A DNA stretch of 64,000 bases from Maniola hyperantus (lineage: Eukaryota > Arthropoda > Insecta > Lepidoptera > Nymphalidae), in NCBI RefSeq assembly GCF_902806685.2, contig NC_048541.1, positions 6,197,465 through 6,261,464 of the forward strand, given 5' to 3'. Of the stretch, positions 25,401 to 37,700 are shown in pieces. The notes below the pieces were generated by a model that did not search any database, was not told where the DNA came from, and saw only the letters and a program-made list of their open reading frames with translations. The position numbers and the translations under genes were made by a program. The first letter of the stretch is position 1; the number at the start of each line of letters is the position of its first letter.

Positions 25401-28400
25401 CATTATCTGTTCTGTTATTGTTATTACAAACCTACATACATACATAAACTGCCAAAATCATAACCCTTCATTTTGAGTTTGCCGTATGTCCGGTAAAAAC
25501 AGATCTCAGCGTGGGGGCTTGTATTTTTTATCCTACTTACTGCTCATGCCGCTATGTTGCAAATTCAGATTGGACTAAATTAGTACTAGTTTTGCGTTCA
25601 TTGTAATAATATAGTAAGGTAGTTTAAATATAGTAAGGTATTAGTTTAAATAAAGAGGTCAGGTAAACTTACTTGTAGTAAAGCAAGTTCAATGTGTTTC
25701 TCGTTTTGGAAAAGTCCATTGAACAACATAAGACTGACGATAGTGCCGGCGAGAACTGCTACGCCCATGAAAAGACCTTTATGCGCACTGCCACAGTCTA
25801 CTGAGAAGTGGCTGTTCGATTTTATCCTTCCGCAGCATTGCCTCTCATCAAGCTTTACGTTGGTTTTTTCAGTTTTCTGCATTTTTGGATAGTTCATTCA
25901 AAAACAAAATGATGTTCAGAATTTGAAGATACGTACAACAGGATAGACATTTTTCGGAAGAACCTCAATAAAACTCTTCTTTTTTGGAAAAAAATCAATA
26001 AAAACGAAGGCTTCGTAACTAATTTCTAAACATCAGTCTTTCTAGTCATATAAAGCAATATAATTACCGATCCAGGTACGGTGCAGATATCATTGTAAAT
26101 AACAACTATGATTACTGAGCAGAGCAGGCTGTATTCAACTCCGCAAGGCCTCAAATAAGGATTCATGGTTCTAATTAGTGGCGTTATCATGTCCGAGACA
26201 TTGCAACTCCAAGCCTCTACCTTAGCGGTTAAGTTTGCATGAATTAGTGAGCTGTTTGTGAAATTTCCATTTATATAGTCTTCTAGTGAAGTTGTGTTTA
26301 TTACTTCTTCAGTCATAACTAGTTTCGATGGACCACTCATATTTGTGTACCGCAATTGAGCTGGTTGATCGTATGCAACCGCGACAATATCATCCCTAGT
26401 TTCTTGTATAACTACGTTAAGCCACTCGCATACGTTAGTAGCTATTAAATGCATTAGACCAAATCTGTCTAGAACTACGCCTCGCATAGGATCTAGAACC
26501 TGCAATAAGATAAAATTTTAAAAATAATTTTGTAAAGTAAATCTTAAGAATAAGTCATTTGGCGAACAAATCTTTTTAAAATAAGTCATTAGGCGAAAAG
26601 GACTTTTTAGGAGTAGGTACTTAAGTGCTTTTGCTAATAGGTCCTATGTCGACTAGTGGACTAAGAGTCAGCGCGTGCCAGACCATCGTTATTTTATAAA
26701 AAGCTTTATCTGCGTGTTGCCCCAAACACTGGGAGGAACGTTTATTTGGATGTTTGTTTGGAGCATGGTGGCTTTGGGAGATAACAGGTAATAAAGGTGC
26801 AAAAAAATCTTACGTCACCATGATCCAAACAAATATACCTCGTCCAGGTTAGCCCGGTTCCATCTTAGACTGCATCAAAATAAATATTTTAACCTTCAAA
26901 TACTCGGTCAAAGTCATGTGCAAATAATCTGAAATCCAGTGTCACCAAATCCTGGCTTTGCAATTAGCACTTTTTAGTATGCTAATCCTAAAAACTACTT
27001 AAAGTTTGTTTATAATTATAAAACTTCGTGTTCACTGAATTAGATACAACCATAATAATATATAATAAGTATATAGTTTTATCAATTTTTTTTTCAATCC
27101 TATATGGATTTTTTATTGAAATGAAACGTGAAATGTCTTGGGTTCAAATTCTATCCCTGGGATTACCTATACTATTGTACCTAGCACAGGCTTTACACGG
27201 TTAAGCAAATATTTTAGTCTTATTTAAATTTTAAGCATGTCTTATTATATCGTCTTATATATAAAAAATACTGTTTGTTTGTCTATCTGTCCATCAGTTT
27301 GTAAACTATGTGTTTGCTCAACTATGTTTGCTCATCGTTCACCCGATACTTCCGAGTAGGTTTCTGACATACTTGGTAGGTACTTGACGACCTCCCTGGC
27401 GCAGTGGTAAGCGGCAAGCGCCGTGGTCTTATTAGTGGGAGGTCCCGGGTTCGATTCCTAGCAGGGGTTAGGAATTTTATAATTTCTAAATTTTTGGTCT
27501 GGTCTGGCGGGAGACTACGGCCGTAGCTAGTTACCAACCTACCAGCAAAGCCGTGCCGCCAAGCGGTTTAGCGTTCCGGTACGATGCCGTGCAGAAACCA
27601 AAGGTGTATACACGGAAGGAGTATGGCAGTTTTTATTAAACCCATATATGGGTTTTATACCCATATAATTTTTAACAGTTTACCCATATAACTGCCATAC
27701 TCCTTCCAGGTTAGCCCGCTTCCATCTTAGACTGCATCATCACTTACCACCAGGTGAAATTGCAGTCAAGTGCTAACTTGTATCGGAATAAATAAAAAAT
27801 CATCAAAGAACAACAGATGACGCGCGAGTCGCGTTGTAACGCAAACTGAGTACTTACATCCGTGTAAGAAAATATAAAAATCGTTTGTGCCACCAAAAAG
27901 AGAATTCGGAGCGCAGGCTTGAGAGCCACAATAATTAGCTGACAGTCGCCAGAGAGATCGAAATACTCGCCAAACTGTAGGCAGGAGTAGATAATGGAGC
28001 CCACACTGAACCCTGCCACTCCCATGTGCAAGTAAAAACTGCCGTATCGCGTTCGTTTTACATTATCTGAAAAAAATAGGCCTGGCTGTTACTTTTTAGG
28101 GTTCCGTACCTCAAAAGGAAAAACCGAACCCTTATAGGATCACTTTGTTGTCTGTCTGTCTGCCAAGAAACCTACAGGGTACTTCCCGTTGACCTAGAAT
28201 CACGAAATTTGGCAGGTAGGTAGATCTTATAGCTGACATTTGGGGAAAAATTTGAAAACCGTGAATTTAGGGTTAGATCATACAAAAAAAAATTGTGGTC
28301 ATGAACTAATAATAATTAGTATTTTCAATTTTCTAAGCAAGATAACTAAATGAGTTCTAAATCAAGTGGGGTATCATATGAAAGGTCTTGATCTGTACAT

Positions 28401-31355
28401 TCTAAAACAGATTTTTATTTATTTTTATGTTTCATAGTTTTTGAATTACCCTGCAAAATGTCGAAAAAATACGACTGTAGTACGGAACCCTCATTGCGCG
28501 AGCCTGACTCTTACTTGGCCGGTTTTTTTCGACAAAATCCATACTTAGTATGAGAAACTGACACAATACAAAAATTGGATCTTTGGAAACGCAAAAGCTA
28601 ATTCAAGCATTTCAAGTTTTTATTTGTTATTAAACAAACCTAATTTAGTTTAGTGTCTGTCTAGTGAACCTTAATTACCTAACGATAACACAATATGAGG
28701 TACTAACCATATTTAGTTTTCTTTGCAATTCGAAGATGATAAAACGTATACGCAAGGAACAGCATACTCACTACGTAGAGATACATTGTAAATATCTGAA
28801 ACATAATAATATGCAAATACGCACTGAAATGCTATTATGCCCTTGCCAATTATTATTTAATTTGAAAATTCATAAGTAGGTACATACATCAGATGTGATA
28901 TTCGTGTAGAGTTCATTTTGGATTGTGCTGGTAATAGGTAATGCTAAGCCTAAAACTATTAACAATTTTGCGTAAAATGCTGACAGCACCACGGTCATAG
29001 ATTCACTGAAACAATTTGATATATTGTATTAATTAGTGTAATCCTCTAACAATGGAGGCAATAGAAATTAGTGTACCTGTTGAATAGTTTCCAAACTATA
29101 TTGAGAATCTGGCAATTTGATCTATATCACAGCACTATAGGCATTGATATAGAATTAGTAGATTTATCATATAACTGACTAAGACTGTAGGCGTTAAATC
29201 TATAGTAGGCATTAAAACCGGCCAAGCATGAGAACACATCATTTCATACTGCTTGTACCTACTCCGCGAGCAAAGCATGCGGTAGAGTAGAAGCTAGTCT
29301 ATTATAATTAGGTATCTATGTATTGTAGTAGATTTAGTGTAGTCAGGCGTTCAGCAAATTCACCGTATTAATCCATATTAGTAAATACGATATCCCTATC
29401 TATATATCACTATTGTATACTGTACGCGTTTATAATAAATAGATATATTGATATAAGATCCCTTGGGTACTTTGGGTAGGTATTAGGTTGCGTTTCCACC
29501 AGATATGTGCGATGCAGCTAAGCGGTGAGCGAGGTTGAACTTTGAAGTCAAGCTACGAAACTATGTGTCTATTTCTACCAAAGTTGTAGTAGTGGAGCGG
29601 GTAAGATGTGATATGAAGATGTGTCTTGCTTTGATAACTGTGCGAGGAACATCATGCTCAACGCAAGCTAAAGTACAATTAGTCATTGGCTGTGTTCTAT
29701 AGTTCTATACCTCCCATAGCTACACCACTCGCGTATCACTAGCACACATCTTTAACTCGCATGTTTACCTCGCAACTAGTATGTGAAAACACTTAGCCCT
29801 TTCCACCCACCAGAGCTTAGCTAATCTATAAAAAGGAAGCTTAGTGAACCTATTCGTATGGGTTTGTATTCGTAACTTAGGAACCAAGCAAATCTCTGGT
29901 GGAAAGGCAGCCTTATAATTGAGTCCTTTTTAAAAGTTAAATTATCAGATGGATGTAATGGAATAGATTATTTTTTAAATCTTGAAAATTTTACGCGATC
30001 AATTAATAAAAAACGTTACGTGGACGTTACCTACGAATGGGTATGTCTAATTGTGATTTAGTAGGTGGTTTAGTTTACTCACTCGCCATGTGACAGCCGT
30101 TTTGTGGTTTGTACAATAGATATACGATCCACGCTGGTGCTTGTACTGCACGGCAACACCACACTAAGTCTTGGTAGTGCATGTGGTGGGTGCTCTCTGA
30201 AAAAAATCGCAGTAAGTATACGTTTTCAAGTTTTAAAAAAAACAAGAATTACAGTACATGTAATTCTTGTTTTTTTTTTAAACTTTGTAACACTGGGCTG
30301 GGCTGCAATCAAAATTGCTGGCAATTGAGGATCCAGTCTATGATACAGCGCACTTGCTTAGATAACTTTATTAAAAATACAGGTGAAAACAGATGCCGAA
30401 AAGGCGTTCAATATCTGGGATATAAGTGGGTCGAATTAGAAACGAGCAGGAAAATCGCTTCTTATCCATGTATCTGTGAAATTACGACTACGTACGTTTG
30501 CAGACTTTAACGATGCCTAGAGGTAGGTAAGATAGTAAAAAGGTAAAGGAGTAACCAGGCCAAAAAATCTTGGGCACACTCCAAGATAGCCCACAAAGGT
30601 ATTTATTGTCCACAATGATAATGCCAAAGGGACTACATAATTTATTTTTTTAAGCTATAGGTATTATAATGCATTTTGTACCTACTTCATCCGTAACATA
30701 ATAACACTACATAATTATTTATCCTAATATTGTTAATTTTGATGTAAAGTACGTATATAAATTTAATTGAATCAAAACTGTATATAAGCTAAATTACATT
30801 ATCAATATTTTAACCAGTGGCTACGCATAAAATAATGGTCAATGATTTTTAGCTCGTTAAAAATGTATCATGAATGCAAATAATTTTACCGTTCAGAATT
30901 CGCTTGTACTTAATCTTGTTTGCTATTTATTAAATTCTTCCCGCATGAAATGTTGCCATGCAATTTTTATCACCATCAATAATTTTATCATTGTAATCCT
31001 ATCGCCAAGAGTCGAATAGATATTAGAGAATGAAGGAAGGTAGTAATAAGTATCTAATAGGACGTAAGTAACTAGGTGGTTATTAAATTATAAGCTCCTT
31101 AACCGTAGACCAACATAAACAAAACGTTGGCTTAAAATAATAAGGCTCTAGCAAAGTATTTTGAAACAAATCAGGCGGCGATATAATAAATAATAAGAGA
31201 GGTGTTTTGTTCGAACGAGCGCTTTTCGCCTAATAGTGCATTTAATGAAGCTCTCGGCCTCACCTTTCATCCTCAGGCACCGAGAGCAGAGGCTCCGATC
31301 TCTCCCGCCAATCCTTTGCCGCTATCTGATTGGATTTCTCTTTATTTTTAGACAT
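22401..31355 (-). CDS. Otopetrin-family proton channel, paralogue A
   Basis: Predicted plasma-membrane proton-selective channel of the otopetrin family (insect OtopL group, linked to acid sensing and pH control). There are ten coding exons on the minus strand: 31355-31264, 30196-30083, 29005-28888, 28795-28708, 28066-27858, 26499-26068, 25876-25673, 24954-24731, 23626-23431 and 22583-22401. Phases fit throughout and give 619 aa. The cytosolic N-terminus (MSKNKEKSNQ...) is followed by twelve hydrophobic segments. Family blocks include GSFYLHMGVAGFSVGSIIYS, LQFGEYFDLSGDC, GLMHLIATNVCEWLNV, CGVEYSLLCS, FSVDCGSAHKGLF, KERPGRQLVTFLLVSNLALW and EFYGVWAWTLITHVSVPLL. The loop before segment 6 has about six N-glycosylation sequons. 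The 26068 donor / 25876 acceptor pair is the least certain join. A tRNA-headed SINE sits ~60 bases from the 27858 donor. The gene lies 3' of paralogue B, head-to-tail. Confidence 0.92.
22845..23125 (-). repeat. tRNA-derived SINE
   Basis: On the minus strand the head reads 'cctagcgcagcggtaagc' (box A-like), then 'ccaggttcgattcttgg' (box B). The body follows with 'aggtactttaaggtttagg'. It lies in the last intron of otopetrin A. It is a repeat, not a tRNA gene. Confidence 0.75.
23152..23419 (+). repeat. Retroposon fragment next to a splice donor
   Basis: The same sequence blocks as 12950-13258 appear in order: 'acgatcaacccgtcgcc', 'tctaccacgctgaa', 'gcagatttcacacacctttt', 'aggcatgcaggtttcct' and 'gcccgggatcgaaccca'. 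Its end is ~11 bases from the exon border at 23431 of otopetrin A. Confidence 0.75.
23692..24017 (-). repeat. LINE/SINE-like retroposon tail
   Basis: Reads on the minus strand from 'gcccgcgacttcatccgcgt' to 'actttcgcatttataatatt', with internal partial duplication of the 'tttggtacagag' block. It lies in the intron between otopetrin A exons 24731 and 23626. Confidence 0.75.
27389..27795 (+). repeat. tRNA-derived SINE with LINE-like tail and internal hairpin
   Basis: The head 'ctggcgcagtggtaagcg' and 'cgggttcgattcc' form box A and box B. The body 'ccgccaagcggtttagcgtt' follows. Next comes a hairpin (27615-27710, arms 'ggaaggagtatggcag' / 'ctgccatactccttcc'), and the tail 'ccatcttagactgcatcatc...gggctaacttgtatc'-type sequence. 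It is intronic in otopetrin A. The tail recurs at ~12370 and ~26860. Confidence 0.75.
28093..28527 (+). repeat. Interspersed repeat, 'gggttccgtacc...cttggccgg'
   Basis: Starts 'agggttccgtacctcaaaag' and ends 'gtacggaaccctcattgcgc' followed by 'cttggccggttttttt'. A near-identical copy lies at 45133-45572. Both are intronic in otopetrin genes and in the same orientation, antisense to the genes. Confidence 0.85.
30229..30282. repeat. Short perfect hairpin near an otopetrin exon
   Basis: 'aaaaacaagaattac' and 'gtaattcttgttttt' flank a ~7-base loop. It lies ~33 bases upstream of the exon acceptor at 30197 on the minus strand, so it could fold next to a branch site in the pre-mRNA. Confidence 0.7.
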
Positions 31356-31702
31356 AATTTACCTCTCACTTAGACTCAGATTTTCACTTCAATTGCATCA
31401 CGTTTACACAATCACTTTTTAATTACGCCACCAAGTCCTTACTCCTAAAGTCGCTAACGAGATTAGCCAGATCAAATAAAATAGTGAGACGAAAATATCT
31501 CATGTGGATACTCGTAGTGTTATTAGCGTACTGTGTTAAGTTCCGAAGAGTCATTATTGTGACGCTAGAAGTTACACATGTGTGTAAAGAATTAGTAATT
31601 GATAATAATTTGTAATAAGGTTAGGTAGCTTAAATGCAAAATAGATTACTACCAACAACGGTAATCTTTGGCTTACAGTCCACAAGAATCGGTACCATTA
31701 TT

Positions 31703-31915
31703 ATAAATGCGAAAGTGTGTTTGTTTGTTGGTTTGTTGGTTTATTGGTTTGTTGGTGTATTGCTTTGTCCTTTAATCACGTCGCAACGGAGCGACGGATT
31801 AACTTGATTTTTTGCATGGGTATAGTCAAAGTCATTTTTATCCCGAAAATCTTAAGAGTTCCCGCGGGATTGTTAAAAAGCTAAATCAACGCGGATGAAG
31901 ACAGCTAGTATTGAA
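31703..31915 (-). repeat. LINE/SINE-like retroposon tail
   Basis: 'tataaatgcgaaagtgtgtt', a (tttgttgg)n run, 'ttttatcccgaaaatc' and 'aacgcggatgaagacagcta' mark a shortened copy of the common tail. Confidence 0.7.
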
Positions 31916-33439
31916 ATATTTTCTTAATCCTTGGTGTAATTTTAAAGTTTTCAAACGTGAAACGGGGCTTGTGTAAAACCTGTCATTTTGTAGTGATTTG
32001 ACAATTCCACAAAAATTTAAAAGATTAATGTAATTTTGGCGTTACGGTCATTTACTTACTTGAAAATTTACACTAGGGGCTCTCATAAATAATATTACGT
32101 TACTTATTAGTAGCCCAAAGCCCAAAAGTCGGTAGGTAGTAGGTACATTGCGCGATTGGCCAAGCATTCCTCAGAAATGCACAGAGAGCTTCGTCCAAGG
32201 CCAAAACTGCGGCTTTTGCCTAACGGGTTTTCAGGAAAATCTATTTTCCGGCCAGGTGATTAAAATATTTAAAAACTGAAAGTTGCCTAGTTTATTGACA
32301 GACTAAAATGAACTGTGCTACCCATAACTTGTCTATACTAAAATATCATCTACAATAATGGTGGCATTTTATGTGATACATATGAGATTTATGAGATACC
32401 TACACTCTGTGCGGAGTTGAAAAACCTAGCTCTGCATCTCCTTTATATAATGCACGTTCTATTAATTGCACTAAATTTGCATTGGTCTGTAGGCTAGATG
32501 TCCTTACGGGTAAATAATTAGCACGGGCGGTGTCAGTTTCAGACGGCCCTCCTAACGAGCACATGCACCCCTTCCCTCCACTTCTTATCCTCAACACTAC
32601 GCGATTAATTAGACGTCTACCTCTAAAAGGTCTGCCTTACCGTTTGATCTATCTTAGCTAATATTAATCTGATAAATATAAATAAAAAATAACATTAAAT
32701 TGCGTCTGCATGTTAGGTTTCTGCAAGCTAGTCGGTATTTTTATTTTTACTGCTGACGCCACATAATATTGGTCACAGCTAGGTAGGTACATATTATAGC
32801 TTCGCCATAAAACTATATATCTTATTCAAAAAGTCCTTTCAAGAAAACTAAAGTATAACTTTGCCAATATTCAGAGGAGAAAATTCTAATTGTTTGATTT
32901 ACGAAGTTAAATGAGTTAAATAGTTTTTGGAGCACAGTTAAAAAAAATAAAGACAATTTCATCAGAACAAATAAAAAAAATCTAATGCGTTTTCAGTAGT
33001 TATAAGCTTTAAATAAAATATGAAATCATGACCAAGGTTCTAGTTTAGACTAGAGTGCATCTTAACTAAAGCAAGGGTACAAACTACCAACCGTCCGTGT
33101 CGAATTTTCCGTTCTAAGCTAGTGCTTGTCTGCCGAAGAGGGTGGTAATGGTGATGTGGACCGTGCTCGTAAACTGTAGAAGTCGAAGACTTGTTCCAAT
33201 CTCGTGCGTCACTTGTCCTATAAAATATTCAATGTAATTATTATTATATTAACAATTACGAACAATAGCTGACTCGCCCCTACCTCTACGTATTTATAAG
33301 AATTTTCTTCCGAGAAACACTTAATTTTTTGGTGAAAACTTGAGTAGGTAAACACTTGAGCGCTACAAACAGACAGTCAATGCGAACACACTTTTCTGAT
33401 TATGTAATGAGAAATGCATTATGTATTTATTTTATAACT

Positions 33440-33640
33440 AGATGCTGCCCGCGACTTCGTCCGCGTGGATTTAGGTTTTTTAAAAATCCCGTAGGAACTC
33501 TTTAATTTTCCGGGATAAAAAGTATATGCCTATGTCCTTCCCCTGTACCAAATTTCATCAAAATCTGTTAAACTGTTGGGCCTTGAAAAGCTAGCAGACA
33601 GACAGACGCACTTTCGCATTTATAATATTAATATGGATTA
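33440..33640 (+). repeat. LINE/SINE-like retroposon tail
   Basis: 'tgcccgcgacttcgtccgcg', 'ttttccgggataaaaagta', 'ccaaatttcatcaaaatc' and 'actttcgcatttataatatt' appear in order. It is a well-preserved copy. Confidence 0.8.
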
Positions 33641-34780
33641 TATCAATCTGTATTTATTATGACAACGTAATTTTGAATTTATTTAAATAGCAGCCTATAA
33701 TTTAAGTTAAAATTTTAAGTATTGTTTTGCCTAATAGCATCCTATAATATCTAGTAGACAAGCGACGTAAATTGTTAATATTTTTACTTACCATTGTTCG
33801 ATAAAGTCGTCCATTTTGTTTGTCTTCGAATCAGCATGTGTTGCAGGATCAATGTACTTTGTGTTTCTCGATCTTTGTTTTTTCTGCATTTTCGGCTCGC
33901 TCAAAGCCCTTGCGATGATTATCATGAATGTCTAAGGATAGTATATTCAATTTTACGAGATAAGATATCTCATAATATTGAAGATTCAGGAAATCTAATG
34001 ATAAAATCAGTGACGCAATCCTGTACTGATGTTTTGGCGTGCTGCTTATATGATATTGTGATTCTGCCCAAAAATTTCTCAGTAAGTACTGCCGTAAAAA
34101 TTTATGACCGATGACGCATAGGTGTTTGATCTTGATGTCGAGTAACAGATTTTGTTTGTCTAGTCGACTAGTAATAAGATGGAAAATTGGATGTAGGTAC
34201 CTACCTACGCATACTTGAAATTCGTAGCAGAAATACAGCATTGGTTTTCCCTTTTCAGGGTTAATATATTGGAGCAATTATATAGTCGTGGAGTAAATGC
34301 AAACAATTAGCGAGTATTGTTGCGAGTGTTGGTCGTGACAAAGGGTAAGCATTCGATGCGTTAAATGCTTCATCACGTTCGGCGGAAATTTGACCAAACA
34401 ATTTAATACTTTAGTTTATTTTATTTTCTTGACAGAATATAAGTCTGTAGGAAATATAAAATTTACCATTAATATAATGAATATATTATTGTTATCTGAT
34501 TTTTGATCTGCTACAATCATTCAAATCAGCCATATTACTTAGTAACTATTGAGTGAACGCCGTCTTTTAGGAACAAGTAATATCTACTCACAATACCTAT
34601 TTGTCATTTCGATCTAATAATACCTTAATCCTTCATAATATATTTTCTCAAATTTACTGAGATACCTCTATATCTAGAAAAAATATTTTAAAACAAGGCT
34701 CTAAATAATTTCAATAAATCAGCAGGTACACAAGAATGTAGATCGTTTATTCATTTATTTTCATATTTTAAACATTTTTG

Positions 34781-37700
34781 TCATATATTTAAATATATCG
34801 GTTTATTTTTGAAGCTGTTTTTCCAGATTTCGAAGAGGCAGATTGTAGAGTGGAATCGATAGAAGATAGCAAGTGGCATGGAGACGTGAGTGATGATTGT
34901 CCACGCCCAGGGCCCGTAGAAAGCGAGGTGGGCTGGTCGGAATTCTGCACGATTCTGTTTAAATGGAGTTAAGATTAAGACAAGGCAAAATAAAAGAATC
35001 ATTTAAGATGAGCGAGCGAGAGTGTAGGATCCTGTAGGAAAAATGTAGGTCTTCTAAAGAAACTAGTATTTTTTACCGAGTTTCAAAAAGGAGGTGGTTC
35101 TCAATTCAGCCCGTTTTTTTTCGCCTTTTTTTAATGTATGTACATTTACAGTACCGATTTGCAAAAAAAGTAAAAGCTTAAAATAAAGCATAAAAGAAAC
35201 TAGAATCAAAGCGTGTAGCTCACCCGACTTCAACATACATACATACCTGCACGTGTAGAAACTAGAAACAAAAGTTATTTTTTACTTTGGTGTGGTTTTG
35301 GAAGTCGGTTTTTTTTTTTTTAAATTAAAGTTACTTTTTCGAAAATTGTTTCTAATTCGCACTGCTAAGATCTGGGCCATCCAGTTTCCGATTTCCTCCA
35401 CCAACCTTAGGTACTTACTTTGAAATCAATATAGGTATTTTAGTACGGTCCGCACTTAGATACCTGTATTGGTATATTGACCAAGTGCGGAATAAATATT
35501 TTCTTATCAGGCGAGGTCTATCATCGGTTGCATGTGTCTGTGCCTCAAACGCTTACTTTTCGTTTCGAATTTCACTAAACCATACCTTTTCGAGCGTATT
35601 GATTGCCCACATAGCCATGTTTGCTACAAGAAGAAACGTGACCAACTGTCTCCCTGGTTTCTTTCTTCTTTGCTCTGAGGTGCCACTTCTGCGCCACCAT
35701 GCGTCTATTATGAACAGTGACTGCAAAATTGTCTGAAAAATTATTGTATGGTTATATCACCATTATTAATTTCTTATTAAAAGACCCATGAAAATATCCT
35801 GATACAATGATTAATTTCTAGATAGGTATATTTTAGATAAATTCTTAATTTATTAGGTCATACTATAGTGTGAATTCTATAAATAGTTTTCAATTTAAAA
35901 AAAATATGTAAGTAGGTGAGAATTACCTGATTCAAAGATAAAAATTCAGAGAAGAAACCCGTTAGACCAGCCCCATTGCTGTTATTGATCGTGTGGTGAC
36001 ACCCAATAAGGCTGAACATACAGTACACGAACATTCCAGATTGCGCAAGAATTAGTAAAGACGTATCTAATACTAAAACAGCTAGAACAAATAAAATAAA
36101 ATCTTTAAAAAATCCTATATCTCCACAGGACTATTTATGACTGCAAAAGCAATAAATATTTTCCACTCACGAAAATATTAAGCATTTTGGGTAAGAAACT
36201 CCTGGACTGGTTTGAATACATTTTTAACGTTCTATAGATATCATTTCAGAATGGCTGATTAGATTTGTTTTGGTTAAAGAGCAAGTTGCAGTTTTTAACT
36301 CGGTTATTAAAACCAACCTTGTGTTTTTCTTTTGTATGGAAGTACTCTCATTTGTTTCAAAGCAGTTGCAGACGCTAATATACTTAACGTGTACAATATT
36401 AACTCGCATATGTTCACTTGGAATATTGCGTCCTGAAAAAGAAATGGATAAAAATATAACTCTTATAGTGATTCGTTAAATTATGATTATCTTCAAACTT
36501 CACCTTACATTGACCGTGTTTGGGATGCTTGCAAGTACGAAGAACATGATTAATGATATGATTGTTAGAACAATAAGGAGTATTCCTGCGAAAAGGCCTC
36601 TATGCGCGTGTGAACAATCCACTGAGAAATGGTGTAGTGCTGTGCGACTGCCGTGAGGTGAAGTTACACCCAGCATGCCAGCTGAAAAAAAAAGATTGAA
36701 ATTACACCTATCGTAAGAGTTCAATTTTTTTTAATTACCACTTCATCATGATCATTCTATCGTCGGCTCACTACTATGAATGGGTCTCCTCACAGGATGA
36801 GAAGGAATTACACCTTATTGCAATTTAATGCATTATTATCACCACCAACAAAGGTTATTATACCCGAACATTTAATTTTGAATTATGATTAATAAAACTA
36901 CATACCAAATTGTTGTAAAATTTTTTCAGGAGTTACTGAATTATTACGAGATTTGTTTTTAGAATGGATAAGTTTCTTTTCAAAATCTTCAGGTGTGCAT
37001 TTAACCTGAAAGTGACACCAATTTAGTTACGATGCCCCAAGTTAATTAATATTAATTGAATAAATTGCCTATATCGAAATTTTACCTCTTTCCACATTTC
37101 GTACAAAATAACAGCACAGATAAGTGAGTATTCAATAGTACACGGAAATAGAAATGGAGATGCATTTTGTACAAGTGTGCCCATAATATTTGATCGCCGG
37201 CAAGGCATCTCCTCTGTACTGTTGTGACTACTATTAGACTTTGCAAACATTGAATGTTCGAGATGATTTATTTCATGTTTTGTTTCTTCAACGAGAACGT
37301 ACAGCCACTCGCATAGATTCGTTGCGATCATATGCATAAATCCAAATCTTTGTATCATTTTGTAGCTCCCGACTTCGATGTCTTTGTTTGTTAGAAATAT
37401 GAACTGCATTTGAGCGAGTGTTAACGCCATGCGTAATGCCGGAGTTAGCGCAGCCAACACCGAACGACACCGATCAGACATTTCAAAATATTCGCCGAAC
37501 TCCAATCCACTATATACCATCGATCCGATACCAAACGCTGCCAAAAATTTAGTTATAAAACTCATAGTTAACAAATAACAAATTGAGCAGATGTCACGTC
37601 ATATATACCTATAGCCCCGAGCCTTAAATAAAAACTTCCATAACGAGATATTGTTTCCTTTCCTTTCAACCTTTCAGTAGGTGTAGCTTTGCCGGTACAG

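Larger units (their letters stand above)
31356..34780. other. Spacer between the two otopetrin genes
   Basis: It should contain the promoter of paralogue A (near 31380-31600) and the 3' UTR of paralogue B. AATAAA occurs twice on the minus strand at 34759-34746, 22-35 bases past the stop. Two retroposon tails lie at 31703-31915 and 33440-33640. The rest is AT-rich; I see no additional exon in it. Confidence 0.6.

Noticed and set aside
27389..27460. Possible tRNA genes (also at 23125-23060, minus)
   Set aside because: Box A and box B are present, but the acceptor and anticodon stems do not pair well and the sequence continues into a SINE body.
36224..36409. 61-residue minus-strand frame
   Set aside because: It is an out-of-frame shadow of the otopetrin B exon 36432-36318 plus intron sequence.
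37288..37470. 60-residue minus-strand frame
   Set aside because: Out-of-frame shadow of otopetrin B exon 37537-37086.
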